Part shown: positions 24,612-32,152 of the stretch, one piece after another | Position numbering within the stretch: the first letter of the stretch is position 1 | How the letters are laid out: each line of letters starts with the position of its first letter | Origin: Kribbella jiaozuonensis | Lineage (GTDB): Bacteria; Actinomycetota; Actinomycetes; Propionibacteriales; Kribbellaceae | Reading direction: 5' to 3' | Length of the DNA: 64,000 bases | NCBI RefSeq assembly: GCF_005233875.1 | Contig: NZ_SZPZ01000005.1 | Location: forward strand, 372,001-436,000 | Made by a program: the position numbers and the translations under genes | The notes under the pieces: generated by a model | Databases searched by the model: none | What the model was told of the DNA's origin: nothing | What the model saw: the letters and a program-made list of their open reading frames with translations, nothing else

Positions 24612-25757
24612 ATGGCTCCCACTGCTGATCAGGTGACCGCGGCGCTCGGTGGCGTGCTGGATCCGGAGATCAAGAAACCGATCACGGACCTGGGCATGGT
24701 CGAGTCCGTCGTCGTCCGTGAGGACGGCGTGGTCGCCGTACGCATTCTGCTGACCGTCGCCGGCTGTCCGATGAAGGACACGCTGCGCCGCGACATCACC
24801 GCCGCGGTCAGCAAACTCGACGGCGTCGCCGGGGTCGAGATCGACCTGGGCGTGATGTCGGCCGAGCAGCGGGCGGCTCTGCAGACGCAACTGCGCGGTG
24901 GCGTGGCCGAGAAGGAGATCCCGTTCTCGCGGCCCGACTCGCTGACGAAGGTGTTCGCGATCGCGTCCGGCAAGGGCGGCGTCGGCAAGTCGTCGGTGAC
25001 GGTCAACCTGGCGGTCGCGATGGCACGGCAGGGCCTGTCGGTCGGCGTACTGGATGCGGACATCTACGGGCACTCGGTGCCGGCGATGCTCGGCGTCGCG
25101 GACGAGCGGCCGACCGCGGTGGACGACATGATCATGCCGGTGCCCGCACACGGCGTGAAGGTGATCTCGATCGGCATGCTGAAGCCGAAGCGCGATCAGG
25201 TGGTCGCGTGGCGCGGTCCGATCCTGGACCGGGCGCTCGTGCAGATGCTGGCGGACGTGTACTGGGGCGATCTCGACGTACTGCTCCTGGACCTCCCGCC
25301 CGGCACCGGTGACATCGCGATCTCGGTCGGTCAGCGGCTGACCAGCGCCGAGGTCATCGTGGTGACGACGCCGCAGGAAGCTGCCGCGGAGGTCGCCGAG
25401 CGCGCCGGGACGATGGCGCAGATGGTCCACCAGCGGGTCGCCGGCGTGGTCGAGAACATGTCGTACCTGCCCTGCCCGCACTGCGGTCCTGAGCACCGGA
25501 TCGAGATCTTCGGCTCCGGCGGCGGTACCCGCGTCGCCGAGACGCTGTCCGCGCGGCTCGGGTACAACATTCCGCTCCTGGGCGAGATCCCGCTCGACGA
25601 GCGCCTTCGCGCCGGCGGTGACCTCGGCCAGCCGCTCGTCGCGGCCGACCCCGAGACCGCGGCCGCCCAGGTCCTCGACAAGATCGCCGGCACCCTCGGC
25701 GGCAAGCCCCGCGGGTTGCTCGGCCGTCAGCTGGGCCTCTCCCCCGCGGGACGATAG
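24612..25757 (+). CDS. mrp: Mrp/ApbC iron-sulfur cluster carrier ATPase
   Basis: A 381-residue protein. Residues ~1-90 form the MIP18/DUF59 domain (LDPEIKKPITDLGMVESV). Then comes the NBP35/Mrp P-loop NTPase with the deviant Walker A SGKGGVGKSSVTVNLA (~residues 118-133), LDADIYGHSVPAMLG, LLLDLPPGTGDIAI, and the cluster-binding CPHC in YLPCPHCGPE near residue 290. It loads [4Fe-4S] clusters onto apoproteins in the cytoplasm. The C-terminal tail (PRGLLGRQLGLSPAGR) is typical for actinobacterial forms. It stands as a single gene after pspAB and is a core gene of the conserved sigE neighbourhood. Confidence 0.95.
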   Translation: MAPTADQVTAALGGVLDPEIKKPITDLGMVESVVVREDGVVAVRILLTVAGCPMKDTLRRDITAAVSKLDGVAGVEIDLGVMSAEQRAALQTQLRGGVAEKEIPFSRPDSLTKVFAIASGKGGVGKSSVTVNLAVAMARQGLSVGVLDADIYGHSVPAMLGVADERPTAVDDMIMPVPAHGVKVISIGMLKPKRDQVVAWRGPILDRALVQMLADVYWGDLDVLLLDLPPGTGDIAISVGQRLTSAEVIVVTTPQEAAAEVAERAGTMAQMVHQRVAGVVENMSYLPCPHCGPEHRIEIFGSGGGTRVAETLSARLGYNIPLLGEIPLDERLRAGGDLGQPLVAADPETAAAQVLDKIAGTLGGKPRGLLGRQLGLSPAGR

Positions 25758-25811
25758 CCCGCGCGGTAATTCCGGCTGAAGGTGGCCGTCGGTTGGTGTT
25801 GACTTGGCCGG

Positions 25812-26897
25812 GTGCCGATTCCTGCTGAGCATCCGGTCCTGACCGACGGGGTGGTGACGCTTCGCGCGCCCCGACCCGACGACATCGAAGGACAGGCCGA
25901 GCGCAACGCCGAAGGCGGCCGGTACCGCACCGCCGAGGACGCCCGACGCTGGATCACCTTTGGCATCACCGACGCCTGGAAGCAACGCGAGCGGCTGATG
26001 TTCGTGATCGAGTACCAGGGCCGGTACGCCGGAACCGTCGCCCTGGAGCCCGATGTGGACGACAACGCCCGCGTGCACTACGGCCTCTCGGCGTGGGCTC
26101 GCGGTGCCGGAGTGATGAGCCGCGCGGTGCGGCTGATCCTGGAGTTCGGCTTCTCCACCTGCGGATTCCACGTCATCCGCTGGTGGGCCCGCGTCGGGAA
26201 CTGGCCGTCGCGGCGGGTCGCGTGGGCGACCGGCTTCCGGCTGGGTGAGACGATCCCGGACATGGCGGAAGAAGGCGGCGAGCGGGTCGACGCGTGGACC
26301 GGGTGGATCGGGCCGGACGACAAGCGGGCGCCGCGGTACCCGTGGTTCGAGCACCCGATCCTGGAGACGCCGCGGCTGCGCCTGCGGACGTGGCGCGAGG
26401 ACGAGATCCCGCGGATCACCACGGCCCGGACCAACCAGACGACCGCGCACTTCCTGCCGTTCATCCCGCAGCCGTTCACCGCGGAGGACGCCCGCTTCTG
26501 GCTGAAGGACATGGCCGAGCAGGCCGCCGCCGGACGGCGGTTCAACTGGTGCGTCGCGGATGCCGAGACCGACCAGGGGCTGGGGAATCTCACCATGTTC
26601 GGCATCCACCACGGCGAGGTCCGCGATGCCGAGCTCGGCTACTGGATGCACCCCGACGCGCAGGGCCGTGGCGTGATGGCAGAGGCGATCCAGCGAGTCG
26701 CCCAGTGGTACTTCGACGACGAGGGCTTCGGCGGCCGCCGGCTCTTCATCCGTACGGCGGGCACCAACACCTCGGCCCGCCGTACCGCCGAGAAGGCCGG
26801 CTTCCGCCACGTCGGCACCGAACGCGCGGCCTTCCACATCTCCAGCCACGTTGACGACAAGGTCACCTACGACCTTCTCGCCACCGACTACTTGTAA
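25812..26897 (+). CDS. Tandem GNAT-family N-acetyltransferase
   Basis: A 361-residue protein from GTG 25812 with two RimJ-like GNAT domains. Domain 1, ~residues 5-165, has TDGVVTLRAPRPDDIEG and YGLSAWARGAGVMSRAVRL. Domain 2, ~180-361, has LETPRLRLRTWREDEIPRI and YWMHPDAQGRGVMAEAIQRV, the acetyl-CoA-binding loop with QGRGV. The first domain's AWARGAGVM loop is less canonical, so it could be degenerate. The substrate is unknown; RimJ-type enzymes acetylate protein N-termini or small amines. The 3' end overlaps the convergent epoxide hydrolase gene by 10 bp. Confidence 0.88.
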   Translation: MPIPAEHPVLTDGVVTLRAPRPDDIEGQAERNAEGGRYRTAEDARRWITFGITDAWKQRERLMFVIEYQGRYAGTVALEPDVDDNARVHYGLSAWARGAGVMSRAVRLILEFGFSTCGFHVIRWWARVGNWPSRRVAWATGFRLGETIPDMAEEGGERVDAWTGWIGPDDKRAPRYPWFEHPILETPRLRLRTWREDEIPRITTARTNQTTAHFLPFIPQPFTAEDARFWLKDMAEQAAAGRRFNWCVADAETDQGLGNLTMFGIHHGEVRDAELGYWMHPDAQGRGVMAEAIQRVAQWYFDDEGFGGRRLFIRTAGTNTSARRTAEKAGFRHVGTERAAFHISSHVDDKVTYDLLATDYL

Positions 26898-28069
26898 CCA
26901 CGGAAGAAGGTCCGGATGTCGCCGACGAGCAGCTCCGGCACCTCCATCGCCGGGAAGTGACCGCCGGCGTCGTACTCGTTCCATGAGGTGTACATGCCGT
27001 ACGGGTCGACCTCGCGTCGGACCGACATGTCGGTGGCGAACACCGCCACGGCGACCGGCGGCGGAGTCGGAGCCTCCCAGCCCTCGGTCGGCTCCGCCGA
27101 CTTGGTCGCGAACTCGCGGTAGGCCTGCATGCCTTCGTACACCGAGTGGGCAGCCGACGCCCCGCCCTCGGTGAACCAGTAGATGCTCACGTTCGTCAGC
27201 AACTGCTCGAGATCGACGGCGTCCTCCGGCAGCTCACGGTCAGCGTCCGTCCACTCCTTGAACTTCTCCACGATCCAGGCGAGCTGGGCAACCGGCGAGT
27301 CCGTGAGCCCATAGGCGAGGGTCTGCGGACGTGTCGCCTGGATCGACAGGTAGCCGATCCCGTCCTCGCGCCACGCGTTGAACCGCTCGGCCCGCTCGCG
27401 CTGGCTTCCCTCGAGCCCGTCCAGCGACAGCTCCGGACCGAACGGGAACGGCGCCGGACCGTTGATGTGCGCGGCGATCACGCGATCGGCCGCGACCATG
27501 CCGAGCATCCCGACCACACCGGAGCCGACATCGGTGCCTTGGGCAAGGAACCGGTCATACCCGAGCCGGGTCATGATCTCGGCGAACGCGCTGGCCACCC
27601 GGAACAGGTTGCCCCAACCGGGCTCGGCAACCGGCGAGAAACCGTAGCCGGGGATCGACGGCAGCACCAGATGTACGGCGTCCTCCGCCTTGCCGCCGTG
27701 CGCCACCGGGTCGGTCAGCGGCCCGATGACCCGGAGGAACTCGGTGAACGAGCTCGGCCAGCCGTGGACCATCAGCATCGGCCGGGCGGCCGGCTCGTTC
27801 GACCGGATGTGGACGAAGTGGATCGGCTGGCCGTCGACCTCGGTGACGAACTGCGGCAGCTCGTTCAGCTCGGCCTCGGCCCTGCGCCAGTCGTAGGTGT
27901 TCTGCCAGTACTCCGCGATCCGCCGCAGGTAGCTGGTCGGGACTCCGCGGGTCCAGCCGAGACCGGGGAGCTCCCGCGGCCACCGGGTGTTCGCGAGCCG
28001 TGCGTGCAGGTCGTCGAGCTCGGCCTGCGGAACCTCGATGCGGAAGGGGTGAATCTCGTTGGTCGTCAT
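26888..28069 (-). CDS. Epoxide hydrolase (alpha/beta hydrolase with EHN domain)
   Basis: A 393-residue hydrolase. Residues ~5-110 are the epoxide hydrolase N-terminal domain (HPFRIEVPQAELDDLHARLANTRWP). Then the oxyanion segment MLMVHGWPSSFTEFLRV, the nucleophile Asp in AQGTDVGSGVVGML (~residue 177, where EHs have GGDWG) and the C-terminal catalytic His in EYDAGGHFPAMEVPE follow. It would open an epoxide to a diol by an Asp-ester intermediate. ATG 28069 is chosen over longer in-frame leaders. It is divergent from a WYL regulator gene 62 bases away, with a palindrome between, so the substrate could be the regulator's ligand. Confidence 0.92.
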   Translation of the reverse strand: MTTNEIHPFRIEVPQAELDDLHARLANTRWPRELPGLGWTRGVPTSYLRRIAEYWQNTYDWRRAEAELNELPQFVTEVDGQPIHFVHIRSNEPAARPMLMVHGWPSSFTEFLRVIGPLTDPVAHGGKAEDAVHLVLPSIPGYGFSPVAEPGWGNLFRVASAFAEIMTRLGYDRFLAQGTDVGSGVVGMLGMVAADRVIAAHINGPAPFPFGPELSLDGLEGSQRERAERFNAWREDGIGYLSIQATRPQTLAYGLTDSPVAQLAWIVEKFKEWTDADRELPEDAVDLEQLLTNVSIYWFTEGGASAAHSVYEGMQAYREFATKSAEPTEGWEAPTPPPVAVAVFATDMSVRREVDPYGMYTSWNEYDAGGHFPAMEVPELLVGDIRTFFRGYK

Positions 28070-28083
28070 GAGTACGACACTAG

Positions 28084-28114
28084 GAACGATTGCGGAAAGG
28101 ACGGTTCCGCGTTC
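28084..28114. promoter_or_regulatory. Interrupted palindrome between epoxide hydrolase and WYL regulator
   Basis: GCGGAA (28092-28097) and TTCCGC (28105-28110) are perfect reverse complements around 7 bases, and GAACG (28084-28088) pairs with CGTTC (28110-28114) outside. It lies 15 bp from the hydrolase start and 17 bp from the WYL gene start, as expected for an operator controlling both divergent genes. Confidence 0.5.
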
Positions 28115-28131
28115 GAGAGGATGCTGAAGAT

Positions 28132-29085
28132 ATGTTGGAGACCTCGGCACGACTGCTGCGATTACTCTCCTTGCTGCAGCTGCATCGGCACTGGAGCGGC
28201 CCGGAGCTGGCCACGCGGCTGGGTGTGACGACGCGGACCGTACGCAACGACGTCGAACGCCTGCGATCCCTCGGCTACCCGGTCGACGCGACTCCCGGAG
28301 TCGCCGGCGGCTATCGGCTGGGCGCCGGTGCCGCACTGCCTCCACTGCTGCTCGACGACGAGGAGGCCGTCGCTGTAGCGGTCGGCCTGCGGACAGCAGC
28401 CAGCGGCTCGGTCGCGGGCATGGAAGAGACGTCCGTACGGGCGTTGGCCAAGCTGGAGCAGGTGCTGCCGTCCCGGTTGCGGCGTCGAGTCAACACGCTG
28501 CACAGCTACACCGTGCCAGTGCCGGGTTCAGGTCCGGTGGTGGATCCGTCGGTGCTGGCGACATTGGCCGCCGTCTGCCGCGACCACGAGCGACTGCGCT
28601 TCGACTACAACTCACATTCGGGTACGTCGTCGGTCCGGGAGGTCGAGCCGTACCGCCTCGCCTACCTGCGGGGACGCTGGTACCTGGTCGCGTTCGATCT
28701 GCACCGCGCCGACTGGCGGACGTTCCGAGTCGACCGGCTGACGCCCAGGATCCCGACCGGGCCGCGCTTCGTGCCGCGGGAGTTGCCGCCCGAGGGCGTC
28801 GCGTCGTACGTCGATCAGGGTGTTTCGACGGCGATGTGGGAGTTTCGCGCGCGGATCCGGGTGTTCGCGCCGCTGTCGGTCGTGGCGGCCCGGCTGCCGG
28901 CGACGGCCGGTGTGCTGACCGAGATCGACGAGACCTCGTGCTACCTCGACGCCGGCTCCGACGATCCCGGGATGTTGCTGAGGTACCTGAGCATGCTCGA
29001 CCTCGACTTCTCCGTCGCCGAGGCGCCGGAACTCGTGGACGAGGTGCGCAAACTGGCCGCCCGCTACGCCCGTGCGCTGGAGTGA
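28132..29085 (+). CDS. WYL-domain transcriptional regulator (YafY/DeoR type)
   Basis: A 317-residue regulator from ATG 28132. The N-terminal HTH is clear: RLLRLLSLLQLHRHWSGPELATRLGVTTRTVRNDVERLRSLGYPV. A WYL domain (residues ~140-225) follows with LRFDYNSHSG and YLRGRWYLVAFDLHRADWRTFRVDRL, which contains the W-Y-L core and Arg residues that bind nucleotides or small ligands in other WYL proteins. A WCX-like C-terminal extension ends the protein. It is divergent from the epoxide hydrolase gene and likely controls it and itself. It overlaps the convergent TetR gene by 22 bp. Confidence 0.92.
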   Translation: MLETSARLLRLLSLLQLHRHWSGPELATRLGVTTRTVRNDVERLRSLGYPVDATPGVAGGYRLGAGAALPPLLLDDEEAVAVAVGLRTAASGSVAGMEETSVRALAKLEQVLPSRLRRRVNTLHSYTVPVPGSGPVVDPSVLATLAAVCRDHERLRFDYNSHSGTSSVREVEPYRLAYLRGRWYLVAFDLHRADWRTFRVDRLTPRIPTGPRFVPRELPPEGVASYVDQGVSTAMWEFRARIRVFAPLSVVAARLPATAGVLTEIDETSCYLDAGSDDPGMLLRYLSMLDLDFSVAEAPELVDEVRKLAARYARALE

Positions 29086-29654
29086 TCCGACCAGATCGGG
29101 CGGAGCGGCTCGAGGCCTTCCTCGACGTACTGCGCGATCGGGCGCTCTCCGCCGTCGAGGTACCACTGCTCCAGCGCGGAGAAGTAGCCGAAGACCAGGG
29201 CGTTCGCGGCGACGCGGGACTGGGTCTCGGTGAGGTGTCCGCGGGCCATCATCGGGGCGATGCGCTGGCTCGCGCGGTCGAGTGAGGCGCAGAACGCCGT
29301 CCGGACCGACGGCTCTTTGAAGAAGTACCGGATCCGCCGCCACGGGATCGGCTCCGAGCCCTCCGGCGCCGTCTCGTAGGTGCGGACGATCTGGACCATG
29401 CTGCCGACCGGGTCGTCGAGATCGAGGAGCTCCTCGAGCGCCTCCTGGCTCATCGTGTCGAACTCGTCGGCGACGATCAGGCCTTCCTTGGTGCCGAAGT
29501 ACCGGTAGACCGACGACGGCGAGACCTCGGCCGCGGCGGCGATCTCCTCGATCGTCACCGCGTCGAACCCGCGCTCGTCGAACAGGTCGAGCGCGCGCTC
29601 CTGGATCGTCCGTCGCGCCTTGACGCGCCATCGTTCCCGCAGACCGGTAGCCAT
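29064..29654 (-). CDS. TetR-family transcriptional repressor
   Basis: A 196-residue repressor with a standard N-terminal HTH (residues ~15-60): IQERALDLFDERGFDAVTIEEIAAAAEVSPSSVYRYFGTKEGLI. The C-terminal domain (FFKEPSVRTAFCASLDRASQ, ANALVFGYFSALEQWYLDGG) is the variable ligand pocket. It is divergent from a small four-helix membrane protein gene starting 51 bases away, which is probably its target. Direct repeats of TGAkACAGT lie between the two genes. The ligand is unknown. Confidence 0.92.
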   Translation of the reverse strand: MATGLRERWRVKARRTIQERALDLFDERGFDAVTIEEIAAAAEVSPSSVYRYFGTKEGLIVADEFDTMSQEALEELLDLDDPVGSMVQIVRTYETAPEGSEPIPWRRIRYFFKEPSVRTAFCASLDRASQRIAPMMARGHLTETQSRVAANALVFGYFSALEQWYLDGGERPIAQYVEEGLEPLRPIWSDHSSARA

Positions 29655-29656
29655 GG

Positions 29657-29718
29657 TGAGACAGTAACACGCTTCAGCAAGTCACCGTCTGATACAGTCA
29701 CTCGCATGAGACAGTCAC
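29657..29718. repeat. Three TGAKACAGTmAC direct repeats between tetR and the membrane-protein gene
   Basis: TGAGACAGTAAC (29657-29668), TGATACAGTCAC (29690-29701) and TGAGACAGTCAC (29707-29718) are near-identical 12-mers; the last overlaps the start codon of the membrane-protein gene. The first lies next to the tetR start at 29654. Spacing is 33 and 17 bp. They are likely TetR half-sites or operators, although TetR sites are more often palindromic. The middle copy contains a -10-like GATACAGT only about 9 bases before the ATG, suggesting a leaderless message. Confidence 0.55.
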
Positions 29719-30125
29719 TTTCTGAAAAACGCACCGCGCTGATCGCGGTAGGACTTTCGGTCCTCCTCGCGGTGATCGCGATCGTCGATCAGGCAGGCAG
29801 CCGCAGCCTGTTCGACCACGCCACGTCGGCGTACGCCGCGCACGGCAAGGAAGCGTCCGAAGGGGCGCTCTACGGCCTGCTGTACGGCGTTGCCGTCCTC
29901 GATGTCCTGCTCTGGCTGGCGGTCGCCGGCCTGGCCCGCTCACACCGCCTGGCCGCGGCCGTCCTGGGCGTCGTCGTCACGCTGCTCACGGCGTCCCTCG
30001 GCCTGACGCTCATGCTCGCGTCGGAGTACGGCGTACACCCGTACACGCCGCTCTGGGGAGTGCTCGCGCTACTGCCCGCGGCAGCCGGTGCTGTCGCGAC
30101 CGCCCTGCTCTTCCGGCGGAAGTAA
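29706..30125 (+). CDS. Small four-helix integral membrane protein, TetR-linked
   Basis: A 139-residue protein with about four hydrophobic helices: LIAVGLSVLLAVIAIVDQ, LYGLLYGVAVLDVLLWLAVA, LAAAVLGVVVTLLTASLGLT, and WGVLALLPAAAGAVATALLF. There is no SD and the start codon is only bases away from a likely -10 element, so translation may be leaderless. The family is not one I can name; TetR-controlled small membrane proteins of this kind are common in actinobacteria. Presumed repression by the divergent TetR is inferred from position and repeats. It is convergent with tatB, stops 3 bases apart. Confidence 0.8.
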   Translation: MRQSLSEKRTALIAVGLSVLLAVIAIVDQAGSRSLFDHATSAYAAHGKEASEGALYGLLYGVAVLDVLLWLAVAGLARSHRLAAAVLGVVVTLLTASLGLTLMLASEYGVHPYTPLWGVLALLPAAAGAVATALLFRRK

Positions 30126-30128
30126 CCC

Positions 30129-30464
30129 TCAGGTGGATTCGGGGTCGTACGGCGGGCGCTGGCCGGCCGGGAGGCGCTCCGGGACCGAGTCGGTGAAGTC
30201 GGTGACCGGCTTCTCGTCCTCGTCCATGGGATCGAGCAGGTGCTTGCGGACGAAGTTCTTCGGGTTCAGGTCCTGGAGCTCGAGGTCGGCGAACTCCGGG
30301 CCGAGCTCGCTGCGCAGGTCGTTCTGCGCGTTGTTCACCATCTGACGGACCTGCCGCAGCAGGCGTCCCGCCGTCCGCGCGAACTCCGGCAACCGATCCG
30401 GTCCGAAGACGAGCACGGCGACGATCGCGATCACGACCAGCTCGAGTGGCCCGATGCCGAACAT
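30129..30464 (-). CDS. tatB: Sec-independent protein translocase subunit TatB
   Basis: A 111-residue protein: short N-terminal membrane helix MFGIGPLELVVIAIVAVLVF, the family GPDRLPEFARTAGRL hinge and amphipathic helix, then a charged tail ending in DEDEKPVTDFTDSVPERL. TatB with TatC binds twin-arginine signal peptides and hands folded proteins to the TatA pore. Length and the GPxxLP turn favour TatB over TatA. It lies downstream of htrA on the same strand, as in the sigE-rseA-htrA-tatB order known from mycobacteria and Streptomyces. The exported Tat substrate at 1985 would use this system. Confidence 0.92.
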   Translation of the reverse strand: MFGIGPLELVVIAIVAVLVFGPDRLPEFARTAGRLLRQVRQMVNNAQNDLRSELGPEFADLELQDLNPKNFVRKHLLDPMDEDEKPVTDFTDSVPERLPAGQRPPYDPEST

Positions 30465-30526
30465 GTCCCCACCTCACTTCTGTCCACGGACGTCGACCAG
30501 CCTATATCGGGTCCGGTCATGGGTGA

Positions 30527-32074
30527 TCAGCCGATCTGCTGGGCGAGCTTCAGGTTGACCGTGCGGGACCGTCCGCCGCGCTCGTACGCGAGCAGCACGC
30601 TCTCCCCCGGCTGGTGGGTACGGATCGCGACGATCAGCACCTCGGCGCTGTCCACCGGCTCGTTGTTGATCGCGGTGATCACGTCACCGACCCGCAACCC
30701 GGCCCGCGCCGCCGGCGAATTGGCGGTCACCGCGCTGACCCGGCCGCCGCCCTCGAACGACATGTCCACACTCGCCCCGATCACGGGGTACGACGCCTTG
30801 CCGTTCGCGATCAACTGCTGCGCGGTACGCCGGGCCTGGTCGATCGGGATCGCGAACCCGAGCCCGATGCTCCCGCTCTGCCCCTCGCCGGAGCCCGGAA
30901 CGGTCGCGATCGCGGAGTTCACGCCGATCACCCGCGCGTTCATGTCGACGAGCGGGCCGCCGGAGTTGCCCGGGTTGATCGCCGCGTCGGTCTGCAGCGC
31001 GCTGATGTACGACGACGCCTGGCCGGTGTCGTCGCCCGTGGTCACCGGCCGGTTCTTGGCCGAGATGATGCCGGAGGTGACCGTGCCGGCCAGGCCGAGC
31101 GGCGAGCCGATCGCGACCACGTCCTGCCCGACGACCGCCTGGTCCGACTGGCCGAACTGCACCGACGGAGCATCCAGACCGACCACCTGCACGACAGCCA
31201 GGTCGTACGCCGGGGAGCGGCCGACGAGCCGCGCGGTCGCGGTCTTGTTGCCGTTCGTCGAGACCTGGATCGAGCCGCCGTTGGCCGCGGCCGCGACCAC
31301 GTGGTTGTTGGTCAGGATGTGCCCGACGTTGTCGATCACGAAGCCAGATCCGGTCGCCTCGGAGTTGTCCGAGCCGTCGACCTTCAGCTGGACCACACTC
31401 GGCAGCAGGGTCGCGGCAACGGCCGAGACCGAGCCGGTGCGGATCTTCGGGTCGGTGCCGGTGCCGACCGGCGGGTTGGGCTGATCGGCGATCGGGGCGC
31501 TGCCGCGGTTGCCGAGCGCGACCACGGCCGTGGCCGCCCCGGCTCCGGCGATGACGCCGATGATCAGCGCGATCAGACCCGCGATCGCGACGATGCGGTT
31601 CACCTTCGGCGGCTCGGCCGTGTACGAGCGGGCCTGCTGCACATGCCAGTCGGCCGGTGGCGGCGGGACGTACGTCGGCCGGTACTGCGGCTGCTCGGTC
31701 GGCCAGGCCTGGCCCGGGTACAGCGGCTTGAACCGGGGATCCTGCGGCTCGGGCTGGCCGAAGCTGCGCTGGGTGGTGGACCGGCCGTTGGTCGGTGGGC
31801 CACCGTTGGTCAGCGGGCCACCGTTCGACGGCCGGCCGCCGTTCGTCTGCCGGTACGCCGCGTCGGAGCCGGGCGTCCGCAGCGGCATCGCCCCGGCGCA
31901 GAGCTGCGGCGGGGTCAACCCGCTCAACGGCGACGAACCGACGGGCGACGGCTGGGGCGAAGCAGAAGCTGCGGGAGGAGGACCGGCGGACGGCTCGGAG
32001 GTGGTGGGCGTGGCCGCGCTGGGATCCGCGGTCGCCGGATTCGGAACTGTCGGCTCGGCGTCGTCGCTTGTCAC
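30527..32074 (-). CDS. htrA: HtrA/DegP-type membrane-anchored serine protease with PDZ domain
   Basis: A 515-residue protease. Residues 1-160 are a long cytoplasmic Pro/Gly/Asn-rich tail. One membrane helix (IVAIAGLIALIIGVIAGAGAATAVVAL) follows, then the trypsin-like domain with His in HILTNNHVVAAAA, Asp in YDLAVVQVVG and Ser in INPGNSGGPLVDMN. One PDZ domain (residues ~420-510, ARAGLRVGDVITAINNEPVD) regulates it. It degrades or refolds damaged extracellular proteins. It lies downstream of sigE-rseA-rseB, separated from rseB by a stable hairpin, and upstream of tatB, so it is the effector of the stress locus and may also cleave the anti-sigma system. Confidence 0.94.
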   Translation of the reverse strand: MTSDDAEPTVPNPATADPSAATPTTSEPSAGPPPAASASPQPSPVGSSPLSGLTPPQLCAGAMPLRTPGSDAAYRQTNGGRPSNGGPLTNGGPPTNGRSTTQRSFGQPEPQDPRFKPLYPGQAWPTEQPQYRPTYVPPPPADWHVQQARSYTAEPPKVNRIVAIAGLIALIIGVIAGAGAATAVVALGNRGSAPIADQPNPPVGTGTDPKIRTGSVSAVAATLLPSVVQLKVDGSDNSEATGSGFVIDNVGHILTNNHVVAAAANGGSIQVSTNGNKTATARLVGRSPAYDLAVVQVVGLDAPSVQFGQSDQAVVGQDVVAIGSPLGLAGTVTSGIISAKNRPVTTGDDTGQASSYISALQTDAAINPGNSGGPLVDMNARVIGVNSAIATVPGSGEGQSGSIGLGFAIPIDQARRTAQQLIANGKASYPVIGASVDMSFEGGGRVSAVTANSPAARAGLRVGDVITAINNEPVDSAEVLIVAIRTHQPGESVLLAYERGGRSRTVNLKLAQQIG

Positions 32075-32110
32075 GGTCCCCGCCTCACGTCGTCGTCGTG
32101 GTCGTCGGTC

Positions 32111-32144
32111 GGAAGCCCCTCCGGGGGTAACCGGAGGCCCTTCC
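32111..32144 (-). terminator. Stable hairpin between rseB and htrA
   Basis: GGAAGCCCCTCCGG (32111-32124) pairs with CCGGAGGCCCTTCC (32131-32144): 12 of 14 positions around a 6-base loop. It starts only 9 bases after the rseB stop on the minus strand. No T tract follows. It may lower read-through from sigE-rseA-rseB into htrA, or protect the upstream message. Confidence 0.5.
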
Positions 32145-32152
32145 AGATTCGA

